61,745 nucleotides of DNA from the NCBI GenBank assembly GCA_038212215.1, contig JBBQUT010000028.1:1-61745 (forward strand), read 5' to 3'. Of this stretch, positions 1 to 9,541 are shown piece by piece. The position numbers and the translations under genes are program-made. Numbering within the stretch: position 1 is the stretch's first letter; the number at the start of each line of letters is the position of its first letter. Source of the stretch: JALZAI01 sp038212215 (GTDB taxonomy: Bacteria; Actinomycetota; Actinomycetes; Mycobacteriales; Jatrophihabitantaceae). Below the pieces are notes generated by a model, which saw nothing but the letters and a program-made list of their open reading frames with translations, searched no databases and was not told the origin of the DNA.

Positions 1-54
1 CCACCGGACCAGGATCTTCGATCCCGGTCCCTCGAGGAAGCGTGGTCAAGGAAA

Positions 55-819
55 TTGTCATATCGGGGAAGTCTCCATCCCCGCCCTCGGGTCACTGATT
101 GTCAGGGGGCGAGTGCCTCAACCCAGGTTGACACAGAGGGCCCCCGTGCGGACGGCGATCGTGAGGCGCTGCGGATTCTGCTCGTCGGGCGTCGTGCGCT
201 AGCGGATACGCAGACACGTAACAAGAACCAACTCAAGGCTCTGCTGCTCGCCGGCGATGCTGCCGAGCGCGGCCTGTCCACCGGCGACCTCACTGACGCC
301 CGGCTGCGCATCATCATCCGCCGTCGCGGCACTGCCACAGAGACCCGGGTTCAGGCGATCCGCCGGGCCGAGGCGCGCCGACTGGCCCGGGCGATCCTCG
401 ACGCCGAGCGCGAACTGCGAGCCAACAAAAAGCAGCTGCGTCAACTCGTCGAGGCGCACGCACCAGCGCTACTGACCCGCTACGGCATCGGCCCCGTCAG
501 CGCCGCCCAGGCGATCATCTCCTGGTCCCACCACGGCCGCTGCCGCTCCGAGGCCGCCTTCGCCAAGCTCGGCGGCGCGAGCCCCATCCCGGCCAGCAGC
601 GGCAAGGTCGTCCGGAATCGGCTCAACCGCGGCGGCGATCGCCAACTCAACAATGCGCTGCACACGATCGCGATGACCCGCTGGCGCAGCTGCCCACGCA
701 CCACCGAGTACATCGCACGGCGACGCGCCGAGGGCAAGGGCGACGGCGAGATTCGCCGCATGCTCAAGCGCTACATCGCCCGAGAGCTTCACCGAACACT
801 CAACACCGCAGCCGCTTGA
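55..819 (+). pseudogene. IS110-family transposase, C-terminal fragment
   Basis: Only the back half of an IS110-type transposase is present. The recognisable homology begins around residue 30 (REALRILLVGRRALAD), runs through the helical middle, and ends with the Transposase_20 segment (YGIGPVSAAQAI at about residues 145-155, FAKLGG and GGDRQLNNALHTIA). The N-terminal RuvC-like catalytic domain (usual GIDWA motif) is absent, and the first 28 residues look like unrelated read-through. The family's usual length is about 330-400 aa. The piece is therefore a truncated relic, probably inactive. Confidence 0.8.
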
Positions 820-836
820 CAACACATAGAAGCGTC

Positions 837-959
837 TTCTGGTCACTGACCCAAGCCCGGGTCGTGATCACCGACTGGAAAGACGAGCACCGCCGACGAC
901 ACAGCTCGCTCGGCTACCAACCCCCACCCGTCTACGCTGCTGCATGTACCCACCGATGA
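837..959 (+). pseudogene. IS3-family transposase (OrfB) C-terminal remnant
   Basis: In the frame beginning at 837 the DNA reads FWSLTQARVVITDWKDEH, then RRRHSSLGYQPP, and stops with TGA at 957-959. The W-x-x-x-H-x-x-R-x-H-S-S-L-G-Y pattern is the tail of IS3-family rve integrase domains. Nothing of the DDE core remains upstream, so this is a 40-codon scar butted against the IS110 fragment that ends at 819. Confidence 0.75.
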
Positions 960-975
960 ACGACTCTCACACCGA

Positions 976-1766
976 GTGGATCAGTTCTTGGGTCCGGCCA
1001 GATCCACTGATCATGTCAAGCAGGGAAGTACTCTTGTCCGCGTGCGTCCACTCGCGAACCTGTTCTCTCCTCTCACCAGTCGACTCCTCTACTTCCCCGA
1101 GGGAACCCGGCTGCCGTCTGAGGAGACCGACCTCGAGTTGAGGGTCGGCGGGATCGCGCTCCGGGGCTGGGAGGTCAATCCTGGCGAGAGCCGCGCGCTG
1201 GTGTACTTCGGCGGCAACGGCGAGGGTCTGGACTGGCTGGTGGAGCCGCTGAGCTTGAACTTCCCCGACCACACGTCCTACCTAGTCGCGTACCGTGGGT
1301 ACGGCGCGAGCGAGGGCAAGCCGTCTGAGCGCGTCCTTACCACCGATGCGCTGGCCGTGTTCAAACACGCCTCCGCGCGGCATCGCGGCTCGGTCGACGT
1401 GATCGGCCGCAGCCTCGGCAGTGCAGTTGCGGTGCAGGTCGCGGCGCACCGTCCCGTCCGGCGGCTGGTGTTGATCACTCCCTTCGACAGCGTGGCCGCC
1501 CTCGCCCCGAGGACTACCCGCGGCTCCCGGTGCGACTGATGCTGCGGGACCGCTGGGACTCTGCTGCGGTCGCCCACCGACTCCGAGCGCCTGTGCTCGT
1601 CGTCCGTGCCGGACGCGACAAGGTCGTCTCCCCGGCCGCCACCGACCGGCTGCTGGCGGCGCTACCCGCCGAGCCCCAGGTACTGAACCTGAGCCGGCGC
1701 AATCACGACACGGTGGACGCTGACCCGGCCTTCTGGCCGACAATCGTCGAGTTCCTCGCGCCCTGA
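976..1766 (+). pseudogene. alpha/beta-hydrolase, frameshifted
   Basis: Two frames together make one alpha/beta-hydrolase of about 250 aa. The first (976-1539) carries a beta-strand/oxyanion region (YFGGNGEGLDW), an AYRGYGASEG loop and the nucleophile elbow GRSLGSA, with Ser as likely nucleophile. The second (1530-1766) carries the acid strand (APVLVVRAGRDKVVSP) and the late His (NHDTVDAD). The join lies near 1503-1515, where DYPRLPVRLMLRD continues in the other frame, so one base appears lost or gained. The true start is uncertain: ATG 976 is open, but the recognisable protein begins near LANLFSPLTSRLL. Substrate unknown. Confidence 0.7.
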
Positions 1767-2542
1767 CCGGTCAAGCATGCGGATGCACCGCCGCCGCGCA
1801 CGCCTACCTGCCCCGCGACGTGGAGCACACGCAGGAAAGGCCGTCGCAGCGCTCGTGCGCCTTCCAGCGCCACGTGCTGCTGAGCCAGGCACGCCTTTGC
1901 GATCTCTCTCCTCCAAGGCCAAAATGCAAGAGCATGTGTCCTTGTCGCTCACGTAATTCCTCAGGTTGAGGCGGTTGTGTTAAGTCCTCGCCCAACGCCC
2001 GTGTTGAAACAAGGGCTGAGCGTCCGCCAAGAGATCATGAGCGTCAACCAGAGCAGCATCGATCAGTGCAGTCGTTTCCCTGCCTCCCAAAAAGGATAGT
2101 CTCGTCAACGGTGATCGAAGCTGCTCACAGCCGCTGTCGGTCAGCATCTTCGCGGGGACATCGCTGCCATCTGATCACGCCCCGCAAACGACCGTTTGTG
2201 GGACAGTCGGTGCCTGCACAAGTCCGCAGATACACATGCCGAGATGGCGAATCGAACGGGCACGTTGAGCCGACTCAACGGTGCAGCCGTAAGGGACGGC
2301 CATGGCAGTGCAAGCGCCCGTGCTGCGCGCAGGACCGTCGATGTGAATTCCTCACTTATGCTAACCCAATGTCGGCCTCGCGCAGCCGCGAACGACTGCT
2401 CGCAATCCTTGGCTGACGCTCGTACTCGGGATGCCCTCGCTCCCTAGGCGCGCCAAGACCCATGTCGTGGATCGCTCGGTCAGAATCGGTGAGCAAATCG
2501 GCGAGTCTGGCGCGTACGCCCGCGTTCGCGAAAGATCGGAGC
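1767..2542. other. intergenic stretch without a supportable gene
   Basis: I find no reading frame here with recognisable domain content, a good ribosome binding site or sensible codon-position composition. The short open frames on both strands look random. It is probably decayed mobile-element DNA. Confidence 0.5.
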
Positions 2543-3223
2543 ATGCCAACTCAGGTCGAACTACCGCCGGACGCCGAGACCATCCTTGCAACGCTCGCTG
2601 GCGACGGAATGCTGTGGCTGAGTCAGGTGCCGAATAAGGGTCCGCGGCGCGAACCCATCTATGCGTTGTTCCCCGACATCAGGAAAACGGGGGTCTACGT
2701 GGTGCGTGACGCCGTGCGCCAGCCTGGGCTGTTCTACGTAGGGAAGGTCGTTCAAGATCCTCAGACCGACACGATCAATCCGAACGCTGATGGAATCATC
2801 GGCAGGTTGAGCGGTCATCAGAACATGTCCGGTTCGAATGTTCTTGCGAGATGGTTCCAGCATATTCATCCAGAGGTTCCGATCCCGACCAAGCTTCGTG
2901 CAGGTTCCTTGCGTGACCGTGTTCGGACTGAGGCCGCGGATCGACTAGAAGTCGCCTATGCCGCCTGTGCGCCCCACGCTGCGAACCGAATCGAGTCCTA
3001 CGTGATCAAACGGGGGTTGCCTGGTGACGGAGTTCCGCCGATTCTCAACTCGCCGAACTGGAGATCCCCGATCTCCAAGATGGACGGGGACGCCATGGGC
3101 TCCGATGAACTCGACGCGATCGAGCAGCGTGCCGATCCCTACACCGGACCCGGACGCGATGTCGTGCGCCTACTGGGGGAAGTCCGACGACTCCGCAGCC
3201 TCGGCGACGGAAATCGGCGGTAG
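2543..3223 (+). CDS. GIY-YIG nuclease-like protein
   Basis: From ATG 2543, preceded by a GGAG at about 2535, this gives 226 aa. A GIY-YIG-like core is visible: GVY (residues 50-52), YVG (65-67) in LFYVGKV, an Arg at 88 in GRLSGHQN, a Glu at 151 in RIESYVI and an Asn at 169. These match the order of the catalytic Tyr/Tyr/Arg/Glu/Asn set of GIY-YIG endonucleases. The frame is open upstream to 2462, but those residues are low-complexity and have no RBS. The role may be DNA cleavage in restriction or mobility. The next gene encodes an EVE-like domain. The assignment rests on motif spacing only. Confidence 0.55.
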   Translation: MPTQVELPPDAETILATLAGDGMLWLSQVPNKGPRREPIYALFPDIRKTGVYVVRDAVRQPGLFYVGKVVQDPQTDTINPNADGIIGRLSGHQNMSGSNVLARWFQHIHPEVPIPTKLRAGSLRDRVRTEAADRLEVAYAACAPHAANRIESYVIKRGLPGDGVPPILNSPNWRSPISKMDGDAMGSDELDAIEQRADPYTGPGRDVVRLLGEVRRLRSLGDGNRR

Positions 3224-3481
3224 AGAAGCGAGCCGGACGACGGCGCGTACAGCCCGACAACGCCAGCACGTTCAAGCGAACGCGGCCCGCGTCCCTAGCG
3301 CGATACCCGTCTGCGCGCCGTCGGTCACGCTGTCGGCCAGCGCAAATGAATCGGTATGGGTTTGGGCTGCTGACCTGGCCGGCTGCCAGTCAAATGTCAC
3401 CGGATCGTGCAGCAGGACCATCTCAACGAAATCGGCACGCTGCGCTCGCCGGTACGACTCGTAGCTGGCAAAGTCTCGACC

Positions 3482-3919
3482 ATGGCTGACTTCATCGCGA
3501 CGCTCGCCCCAGACCGGTTCGCCAACTGGGCAGTGTGCAAGAGCCACGGCCTCTGGGGCCTCGTCGGGCGCGGGACTAACTGGGAGAGCAATGGCCGGCG
3601 GGTCCAGACTGGTGACCGAATCTTCGTTTGGCGAGGAGGTAAACCCAACGGCTTCATTGCCCAACTCGAAGCCACAGGACGCATGAAGCTGCCGGGGCAG
3701 CCAGGGGTCCGGATTCCGTGGGACGAGCCGGACTGGTTCGGCGGCGTCATCCCGATGCAAGTTGTAGCCGAGCTACATCCGCCAGTCGGCGACCGCTTCC
3801 CCAACGAGAACGGTCGGGTGGGGCTTAGGTTCGGCTTTAACAACACCGCTTTGCAGCACATCTTCGAGCAGATCCCGCCCGAAGTCGCCAGCCGGATCAG
3901 AAGCATCTTCCCGTCGTAA
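3482..3919 (+). CDS. EVE (PUA-like) domain protein
   Basis: A 145-aa protein from ATG 3482. It shows EVE-domain hallmarks: NWAVCKSHGLWGL (residues 15-27), a GD-x-IFVW strand (44-50) followed by GGKPNGFIAQLEATG, and late RFPNENGRVG and NNTALQHIFEQI. EVE/PUA-like folds bind modified bases in DNA or RNA and often sit in modification-dependent restriction proteins or beside nucleases. The length is that of a stand-alone EVE protein. The frame is open to 3407, but ATG 3482 starts the domain cleanly. It lies 258 bp after the GIY-YIG-like gene. Confidence 0.65.
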   Translation: MADFIATLAPDRFANWAVCKSHGLWGLVGRGTNWESNGRRVQTGDRIFVWRGGKPNGFIAQLEATGRMKLPGQPGVRIPWDEPDWFGGVIPMQVVAELHPPVGDRFPNENGRVGLRFGFNNTALQHIFEQIPPEVASRIRSIFPS

Positions 3920-4423
3920 GATTAGCTGGACGGTTCCCGATTGGAGCGTCGTCGACACCACCCAATCCCCAGTGCAGAGGCCCGTCCTTCGACGGCACCA
4001 AGGCGGTCGAGCTAGCCTCTCCTCGTCACGCCGCTGCGGAGCATTCGCCCATGAGTCGATGCCAACGAGTGGGCCTGGCAGCAGAAGGGGGCAAGGTACG
4101 AGCGACGTTGACGTGCGCTACCGAGCCGTCGATCTCGAGCATGATCCGCGGCCGGGCGGCCCGAGCAGATCGGACCGTATGGCGTTCGACGGTTACCGCT
4201 CATGCTTGACATGCGCGCGCTACGCGCTCGGCGCATCCCCGAGGACGCCGTCAACCAGACCTCTTCCGGCCAAGAGGTGACCGATCATGACCTCCAGGTT
4301 CGCGGCAGCAATCGACACGTCGTGGTAGGCAGGATCGGTGGGCGCAGCGGTGATGCCGCTGCGCACAGTCGGCAGAACCGTGACGTCCGTTGATGACCGG
4401 GTTGCGTGCTGGGGCGTCGGGCC
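3920..4423. other. intergenic / decayed stretch
   Basis: No convincing gene. On the minus strand a 50-residue open tail (ending at 4220) looks protein-like (for example HDVSIAAANLEVMIGHLL), but it has no start of its own and I cannot name it. It may be debris downstream of the disrupted recombinase described next to it. Confidence 0.4.
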
Positions 4424-4425
4424 AG
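4388..4425 (-). pseudogene. tyrosine recombinase fragment, downstream side of the IS110 insertion
   Basis: On the minus strand this reads WPDAPARNPVI. That motif normally follows IIEWD in actinobacterial tyrosine recombinases, and IIEWD is exactly where the piece on the far side of the IS110 element (6126-6470) ends. The two halves abut the element at a shared CT dinucleotide. Recognisable homology is lost after about a dozen residues. Confidence 0.6.
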
Positions 4426-4446
4426 ACATCCGACGATGCCAACTTG

Positions 4447-5677
4447 TCAAGCTGCGTGGTGTTGTCCGGTGGGCACGAACGCCTTCTGTTCGTCGTAGGC
4501 GGTTCGCTGCTGCAGGCAGTGAAACAGGATCCCCATGTAGCGGTTGGACAGGTTGCGCAGGGCGGCGGCGTGGCTGTCGCCGTGTTCACGGCGCCGGTCG
4601 TAGTGGGCGCGCGCGCCGGGTGACTGGCGAAGCAGCGAGAAAGCCCAGAGATATCCGGCCTGGCCGAGGCGTTTGTTGCGCACGACGCGCATGGACACGA
4701 CGCGTTTGGTGCCGGAAGCTCGGGTGACCGGGGCGGTGCCAGCGAACGCCTTCACGGATTTGGCGTCAGCGAAGCGAGAACGGTCATCGCCGAGTTCGCC
4801 GAGGATCCGTGCGCCGAGCACCGGTCCAAGACCAGGCAGGCTGGTGATCACGGTGGCGTCGGGGTGCTCGTCGAATCGTGCGGCCATCGCGCTCTGCAAC
4901 CGTTCGGCGTTCTCGGACGCGGTCGACAGCGAACGCAGGTAGGCGGGGGCCTGCTCGCCCATGGCCTGTTCGACCAGCGGCGGTTGACGCAGCTGCTCGC
5001 CGCGTAGCCCGGACCAGATGCGTTCCAACCTCGGCGGGGATGCCCCGTTGCCGCCCCGCTCGAGTGAGAGCTGCGGTGAGCGAGCTGCGCCGCAACCGCG
5101 CCGCGTGGACGGGCGTCGGCGCTACTAGCAGCACCTCGCGCGCGACCGGGGCCGCGAGATCGGCGAACGTGTTGAGTGCCGTCGGGTAGTACTCACGCAA
5201 CAGTGAGCGGAGCTTGTTCTGGGCCTGCTGTCGATCCCAGACCGCGTCCTGCTGGGCGCGGGCCAGCACCCGCACTGCTCGCACGAGTTCGGAGTCGTTG
5301 GGTATCGGCCGGTGCGCGCTGCGGTTGGTGCGCAGGATGTTGGCCAGCACGAACGCATCACCGGCGTCGCTCTTGGCCCGGCTGACCGAGTACCGGTCGC
5401 GATAGCGGGACGCAGCCAGTGGGTTGATCGCGTAGACGATGAAGCCGGCCGCCAGCAGGGCCGCCGGCAGCAACCCCCTCGCGGTTTCTATCGCGATCGG
5501 CGTCGCGTGCTCCCCGTCAGCGGTCGCGCCGTGCTCGGCCAGCAGTCTCAGCAGCGTCGTGAAACCGACGGCGTCGTCACCGATGCGCCGCTTGGCGACC
5601 AGGTTGCCGTCATCATCGACGAGCGCAACGTCGTGATGATGTTCGGCCCAGTCGATGCCACACCAGATCGTGCCCAT
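4447..5677 (-). pseudogene. IS110-family transposase, one frameshift
   Basis: ATG 5677 starts MGTIWCGIDWAEHHHDVALVD, the RuvC-like DEDD first motif (Asp in GIDWAE). The frame continues through LAASRYRDRYSVSRAKSDAGDA and runs to about 5030, then the homology moves to the frame ending at 4447. That part holds LPGLGPVLGARILGELGDD, FAGTAPVTRASGTKR and the C-terminal Transposase_20 segment. The shift lies near 5028-5035 (GAGGTTGGAACGC on the minus strand), where one extra T accounts for it. Total length about 410 aa, normal for the family. Probably inactive unless the base is a sequencing error. Confidence 0.8.
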
Positions 5678-6124
5678 CACTTGCTCCCCTCCAGTTCCGG
5701 AACGAGCATCCAGGCGTGGATGCGCGGCGAGCCCGCAACGATCACACGACGCCCTAATCACCAGGGCTCAAGGCCCGCCATCCGACCGGTCGTTCGCGAT
5801 CGCCAGCGACCGTCACGGGTCTCCGTCTGCCCCAGGGCTCGCGGCCCGGCCAATACGAGAGATGACCATGTCAGCGGCTCACGACGCGAACCTCCCGGAA
5901 CCACCACCAGAAACGATGGATCGACACGCGGTGGGCGGCCGAAGCGATGACCGGCCGCCCACCGCCCCGGACGCCGCCGTCTTCCCACCGTGGGCTCTCA
6001 CGCCCGGATACCGACCAGCAGTCACCGCACCAGCTACAAGGACGTACTCGTCACGGTCTGGCCCCGAAGGACTCGAGCCGCCTGTCCCACTCCGGTGATC
6101 AAGTAACGCCCTCGCGCTCTGATT
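5678..6124 (-). ncRNA. possible bridge-RNA region of the IS110 element (unproven)
   Basis: This is the non-coding DNA between the element end and the transposase start. In IS110-group elements this side encodes the guide (bridge) RNA that pairs with donor and target. I see no protein-coding frame worth calling. I have not folded it or identified target- and donor-binding loops, so this is inference from position and family only. Confidence 0.3.
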
Positions 6125-6125
6125 A

Positions 6126-6470
6126 GTCCCACTCGATGATCCGTTCGAAGAACGAGCGGACCATCCGCAGCCGCTGGCGATGGGTCTCGGCTGAGATGGT
6201 GCCGCCACGTGGGTGCGGCTTGTTGGCCATCCAGACCTTGAAGTCCTCGATGTCATCACGGCGCACTGCCGCGACCGAGTCCAGGCCGGCGTCGGTGATC
6301 ATCCAGCGGGCGAACTGGCGCAGCGAGTTCTCCGCGACGTCGACGCTCTTGGGTGCCTGGAACGCTGCCAGGCGTTGCAGGTAGTGCTGCAGCGTTGCCA
6401 CGATCTGCGGCGCAGCAGCCTGGATCTGCGCCCACTGCGCGGCGGCGGTGCTGTCCGCGATCGTCCGGCG
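6126..6470 (-). pseudogene. tyrosine recombinase N-terminal fragment, truncated by IS110
   Basis: On the minus strand the frame from about 6470 reads QIVATLQHYLQRLAAFQAP, then SLRQFARWM, VRRDDIEDFKVWM and ends RMVRSFFERIIEWD just before the IS110 element. This is the SAM-like core-binding domain of a phage-type integrase, with no catalytic domain. Its upstream edge is fused directly to the remains of a different recombinase (6494-7271), so the locus is a chimera of two decayed genes. Confidence 0.65.
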
Positions 6471-6493
6471 CCGGCCAGGATCTCGTCCAGACC

Positions 6494-7271
6494 TTAGGCC
6501 GACAGCGGCTGCCCGCGGCGTTGGCCCTTCAACACCACAAACACCCGGTCCGTCGCGGCGCCGTGCGGTCGTTCGTCGTGCAGGTAGTCGCCCAGGACGT
6601 CGAAGAACCTGTTCGCGACCGGAACCACCCGGTGGTGTCCGCCCTTGCCCTCGACGATGAACAGCCTGCGGTCAGCGACATTCACGTCCCCCAGTCGCAG
6701 GCCCAGGACCTCGCAGCGTCGTAGTCCGCCCAGCAGCATCGCGGTCACCATTGCCCGGTCCCGTGCCGTGCGCAGCGCCGCGAGCAACGCGTGTACCTCA
6801 CCCGGCGAGAGGATCGTCGGCAGCGTCCGCGGCACTCGCACCAGCGGCGCGGTGCGCGACGCCGGGTCCCGCCCGCCCGACGCGCGTCGACGGCCCGCGC
6901 GGCGCCGGGTTCACCGAGACCGCGGTATCGCCGCGCGCGATCAGATAGGCATAGAACCCCGACACCGACGACAACCGCCGCGCAATCGTGCGCGCCGATA
7001 AGCCCGACTCCCGATCAGCCAACCGCACCACCGACCGGTCACCGCGCTGGTCAGCCAGGAACTCGAACACGTCGGCCGGCTTCACCTCGAGCGGGTCCTT
7101 CTCCACGACCGTGAAGAACGCCTTCAGGTCGAAGGCCACCGCCCGCAGCGTGTTCGGTCGAGCACGCCCAGCAACGAACTCCAGATAGCGATCCAGCAGC
7201 GGATCACCGAGTCGATACCGCACCGCGCCCGACGTCGAGGCCGAGCGCACCAAGCACAGAGAAGTAGTCAT
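6494..7271 (-). pseudogene. XerC/D-like tyrosine recombinase, frameshifted and truncated
   Basis: From ATG 7271 (MTTSLCLV) the frame gives the core-binding domain (LLDRYLEFVAGRARPNTLRA, SARTIARRLSSVSGFYAYL). Near 6890 the homology passes to another frame. That frame carries LPTILSPGEVHALLAAL, the catalytic Arg region MLLGGLRRCEVLGLRLGD and the beta-hairpin Lys region FIVEGKGGHHRVVPV. It stops at 6494 after RGQPLSA, before the HxxR and Tyr motifs. Two lesions therefore make it non-functional. Confidence 0.7.
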
Positions 7272-7540
7272 GACCGCACGCTGACAGCGGCCCACCCGCC
7301 AGCCCGGTATGACACGAACATCACCCGTGTATTAGGCGTTCGGCTCGGACGGTCCCCCGAGTTGCACGTCCTCGCGCGCTGTCGTAGGCCACAACTGCCA
7401 GTCACCGAGCCGTAGGCCCGGGGTCTGCCGCGGCTTCCGCAACAGCCTCGATGCTGTTCCGCTCGCGGATGTCACTTCCCGGGCCGCGACCGTCACTTCT
7501 CTAAGTAGCAGGGCACCACGCGCTGAAGGAGTGACATCGC

Positions 7541-8062
7541 ATGCCTATCGCTACCGAGTTCGAGTTGACGTTCGGCTGCGGCCACGTCGGCACCATTGAC
7601 CTGTCCGTTTTGCCGGCCGACCGCCGCGGCGGGCGTATCGCCTACCTACAGGACAAGGGGTTGTGCGGCGACTGCTTCGAGGCGACCCGCGAGAAGCGCC
7701 GCGAACTGGAGCGCACCACCTGGGTGGCCGCTCGTCGTAAGGAGGAAGACGCACTGGCAGCGCAGTGGGCCCGCGACGAGCGGTACGCGCCACTTGCCGG
7801 CAGCGCCAAGCAGGTCGCGTTCGCGGCGCGGGTGCGCTTCGACCTGATGCACCAGCTCTATGAGTGGGCCGTCCAGGACGGGCACGACCCAGCCGGGTTC
7901 GAGCGCATCGAGCAGTCCGCGAAAGGGGTCGACACCGCCCGCTGGTGGCTCGATCAGAGGCCGCTGGTCGCGGACCGGATCGCCGACCTGGTGGAGCTGC
8001 TCGACGCCGCCGCCAACGCGCACGATGGCTTCGGACCCATCGTCTGCGAGAACACGGCATGA
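7541..8062 (+). CDS. hypothetical protein of conjugation operon, zinc-binding motif
   Basis: A 173-aa protein from ATG 7541, with AAGGAG 9 nt upstream. The N-terminus has C-G-H (FGCGHVG, residues about 12-16) and C-x-x-C (GLCGDCFE, about 42-48), a likely zinc site. A charged helical segment follows (REKRRELERTTWVAARRKEED). It is first in a tightly packed operon: its TGA overlaps the ATG of the VirB4-like gene. Homologues I recall are small proteins on actinobacterial conjugative plasmids. No enzymatic motif is visible. Confidence 0.75.
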   Translation: MPIATEFELTFGCGHVGTIDLSVLPADRRGGRIAYLQDKGLCGDCFEATREKRRELERTTWVAARRKEEDALAAQWARDERYAPLAGSAKQVAFAARVRFDLMHQLYEWAVQDGHDPAGFERIEQSAKGVDTARWWLDQRPLVADRIADLVELLDAAANAHDGFGPIVCENTA

Positions 8063-9531
8063 GGACGGTGCGCACGCTCTCCTCGCGCGGATACGCCGGG
8101 CCAGGGGGCGGCCGCGTCGGCTACGTCGAGGCGCCAACGGAGTATTACGGCACCTCGCGCCAGGTGTGCGGGTTGTGGCCGTTCGCGGCCGGTACCGGTG
8201 CCCCGACGACCGGTGTCCCGTTGGGCACGCACATGCGTACCGGAGCGTGGGTGTGCGGGGACCCGCTGTCCTACTTCACCCGCGCGAACCTGATCCGGGT
8301 GCCGTCGGCGTTCCTGTTCGGCCAACCGAGCCTGGGCAAGTCCACGTTGGGCCGGCGTTGGCTGATCGGCGCGGAGTGGAACGGCTACAAGCCCTGGGTG
8401 CTCGGTGACCTGAAACCTGACTACGTCGACCTGATCACGGCGATGGGCGGGCAGATCATCACCGTCGGCCGTGGCTTGGCCGGGATCAACCCGCTCTCCG
8501 GGGGAGACCTGGCCGCGATCCTGCCGAGGATCGCGCACCTGCCTGAGCTGCACCGCAGGATCCGGCAGAAGGTTCACGGCCGCCAGCTGGCCATGATGCG
8601 GCTGCTGATTTCCCTGTCGCGGCACCGCTCGGTCAACGGTGACGAATCGACGCTCCTGTCGGCGGCGATCCGCCTGCTCGACGAGCGGCACTGGACCGCG
8701 GGCACGACACCGCGGGTCGGGCACCTGATCGAGCTGCTGACCGACGCCCCACGCGAGCTGCGCCTGGTGATTCTGGCCGGCGACGACGAGCCGTACTTCC
8801 GGCAGATCTCCGACGGGCTGCGCCGCGCGCTGGCCGGCCTGCTCGAAGGGCAGCTGGGCGACGTGTTCGCCCGCGACACCACGGTGTCCTTCGACGTGCA
8901 CGCCAGCGCGGTCGACGTCGACGTCTCCGCCATCGACGGCAGCGACGTCGAGCTCGAGGCGGCCGTGCTGACCGCGACCTGGAACGAGGGCTTCGCCGCC
9001 GCCGAGGCCGCGAACGTGCTGGCCGACGCCGGCCTGGGCCCGCAGCTGAACTTCTACCTGACGATGGACGAGCTGTGGCGCGCGATGCGCGGCGACGGGG
9101 AGATCGTCGACATCATCAACGACCTGCTGCGTACAGACCGGCAGAAGGGCATGGGGGAGCTGTTCATTTCCCACTCGATGGGCGACCTCGACCAGCTCGC
9201 CAGCCCCGAGGCCCGCAACAAGGCCCGCGGCTTCGTCGAACGGGTCGGCATGATCGGCTGCTTCGGACTGCCGCAGGTCGAGTTCGGCCGCCTCGCCGAC
9301 GTCGTGGAGTTCTCGAACGTCGAACGGTCCGAGGTCGTGTCCTGGGCAGCGCCGCCGTCGTTGGACACCGCGACCGGTCGCATGTCGGCCCCGCCCGGGC
9401 GCGGCAAGGTGCTACTCAAGATGGGGAACCGTCCCGGTGTGCCGGTGAACATCAAGCTCACTGAGGCCGAGAACACCGCAGGCGTGCACGACACCAACAA
9501 GCGGTGGCACCACCGGGGTCGATCAGCATGA
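8059..9531 (+). CDS. VirB4/TraC-like conjugation ATPase
   Basis: 490 aa from ATG 8059, which overlaps the preceding stop (ATGA). A Walker A motif GQPSLGKST lies at about residues 86-94, followed by a strand naming the product of the loop (VLGDLKPDYVDL). The acidic Walker B-like stretch is FYLTMDELWRAM at about 335, with a sensor-like ELFISHSMGDLDQL after it. Such ATPases energise assembly of the type IV secretion channel at the inner membrane. It is shorter than classical VirB4 (about 800 aa), as is usual in actinobacterial conjugative elements. No membrane segment is visible, so it is probably a peripheral cytoplasmic ATPase. Confidence 0.75.
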   Translation: MRTVRTLSSRGYAGPGGGRVGYVEAPTEYYGTSRQVCGLWPFAAGTGAPTTGVPLGTHMRTGAWVCGDPLSYFTRANLIRVPSAFLFGQPSLGKSTLGRRWLIGAEWNGYKPWVLGDLKPDYVDLITAMGGQIITVGRGLAGINPLSGGDLAAILPRIAHLPELHRRIRQKVHGRQLAMMRLLISLSRHRSVNGDESTLLSAAIRLLDERHWTAGTTPRVGHLIELLTDAPRELRLVILAGDDEPYFRQISDGLRRALAGLLEGQLGDVFARDTTVSFDVHASAVDVDVSAIDGSDVELEAAVLTATWNEGFAAAEAANVLADAGLGPQLNFYLTMDELWRAMRGDGEIVDIINDLLRTDRQKGMGELFISHSMGDLDQLASPEARNKARGFVERVGMIGCFGLPQVEFGRLADVVEFSNVERSEVVSWAAPPSLDTATGRMSAPPGRGKVLLKMGNRPGVPVNIKLTEAENTAGVHDTNKRWHHRGRSA

Positions 9532-9541
9532 GGCGCACGGC

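Larger units (their letters stand above)
4426..6124 (-). mobile_element. IS110-family insertion sequence, about 1.7 kb
   Basis: The limits come from the interrupted recombinase gene. On the minus strand the host reads GAGTGGGA-CT before the element and CT-GGCCCGACG after it, so the element sits at a CT core (plus-strand AG at 6125-6126 and 4424-4425). IS110 elements insert without classical inverted repeats at a short core, and CT is the core known for IS621. The transposase ends 21 bp from one end. About 450 bp of non-coding DNA lies upstream of it, the side where IS110-group elements keep their bridge RNA. Confidence 0.6.

Noticed and set aside
1804..2447. Several 60-116 codon frames on both strands
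   Set aside because: Mutually overlapping, Arg/Ser/Cys-rich, without RBS or motifs. No frame stands out.
3972..4280. Plus-strand 102-codon frame after the EVE gene
   Set aside because: Composition looks antisense, and protein-like fragments (for example RIMLEIDGSVAHVNVA) lie on the opposite strand but without a complete frame.
6050..6090. tRNA-like T-arm (GGCTCGAGTCC on the minus strand, followed by CTTCGGGGCCA)
   Set aside because: The T-stem does not pair, and no D-arm, anticodon arm or acceptor partner is present. It lies within the presumed IS110 non-coding end.
7954..9174. 406-codon minus-strand open frame
   Set aside because: Antisense to the VirB4-like ATPase, which has a Walker A motif and coupled starts. 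The antisense sequence has no domain.
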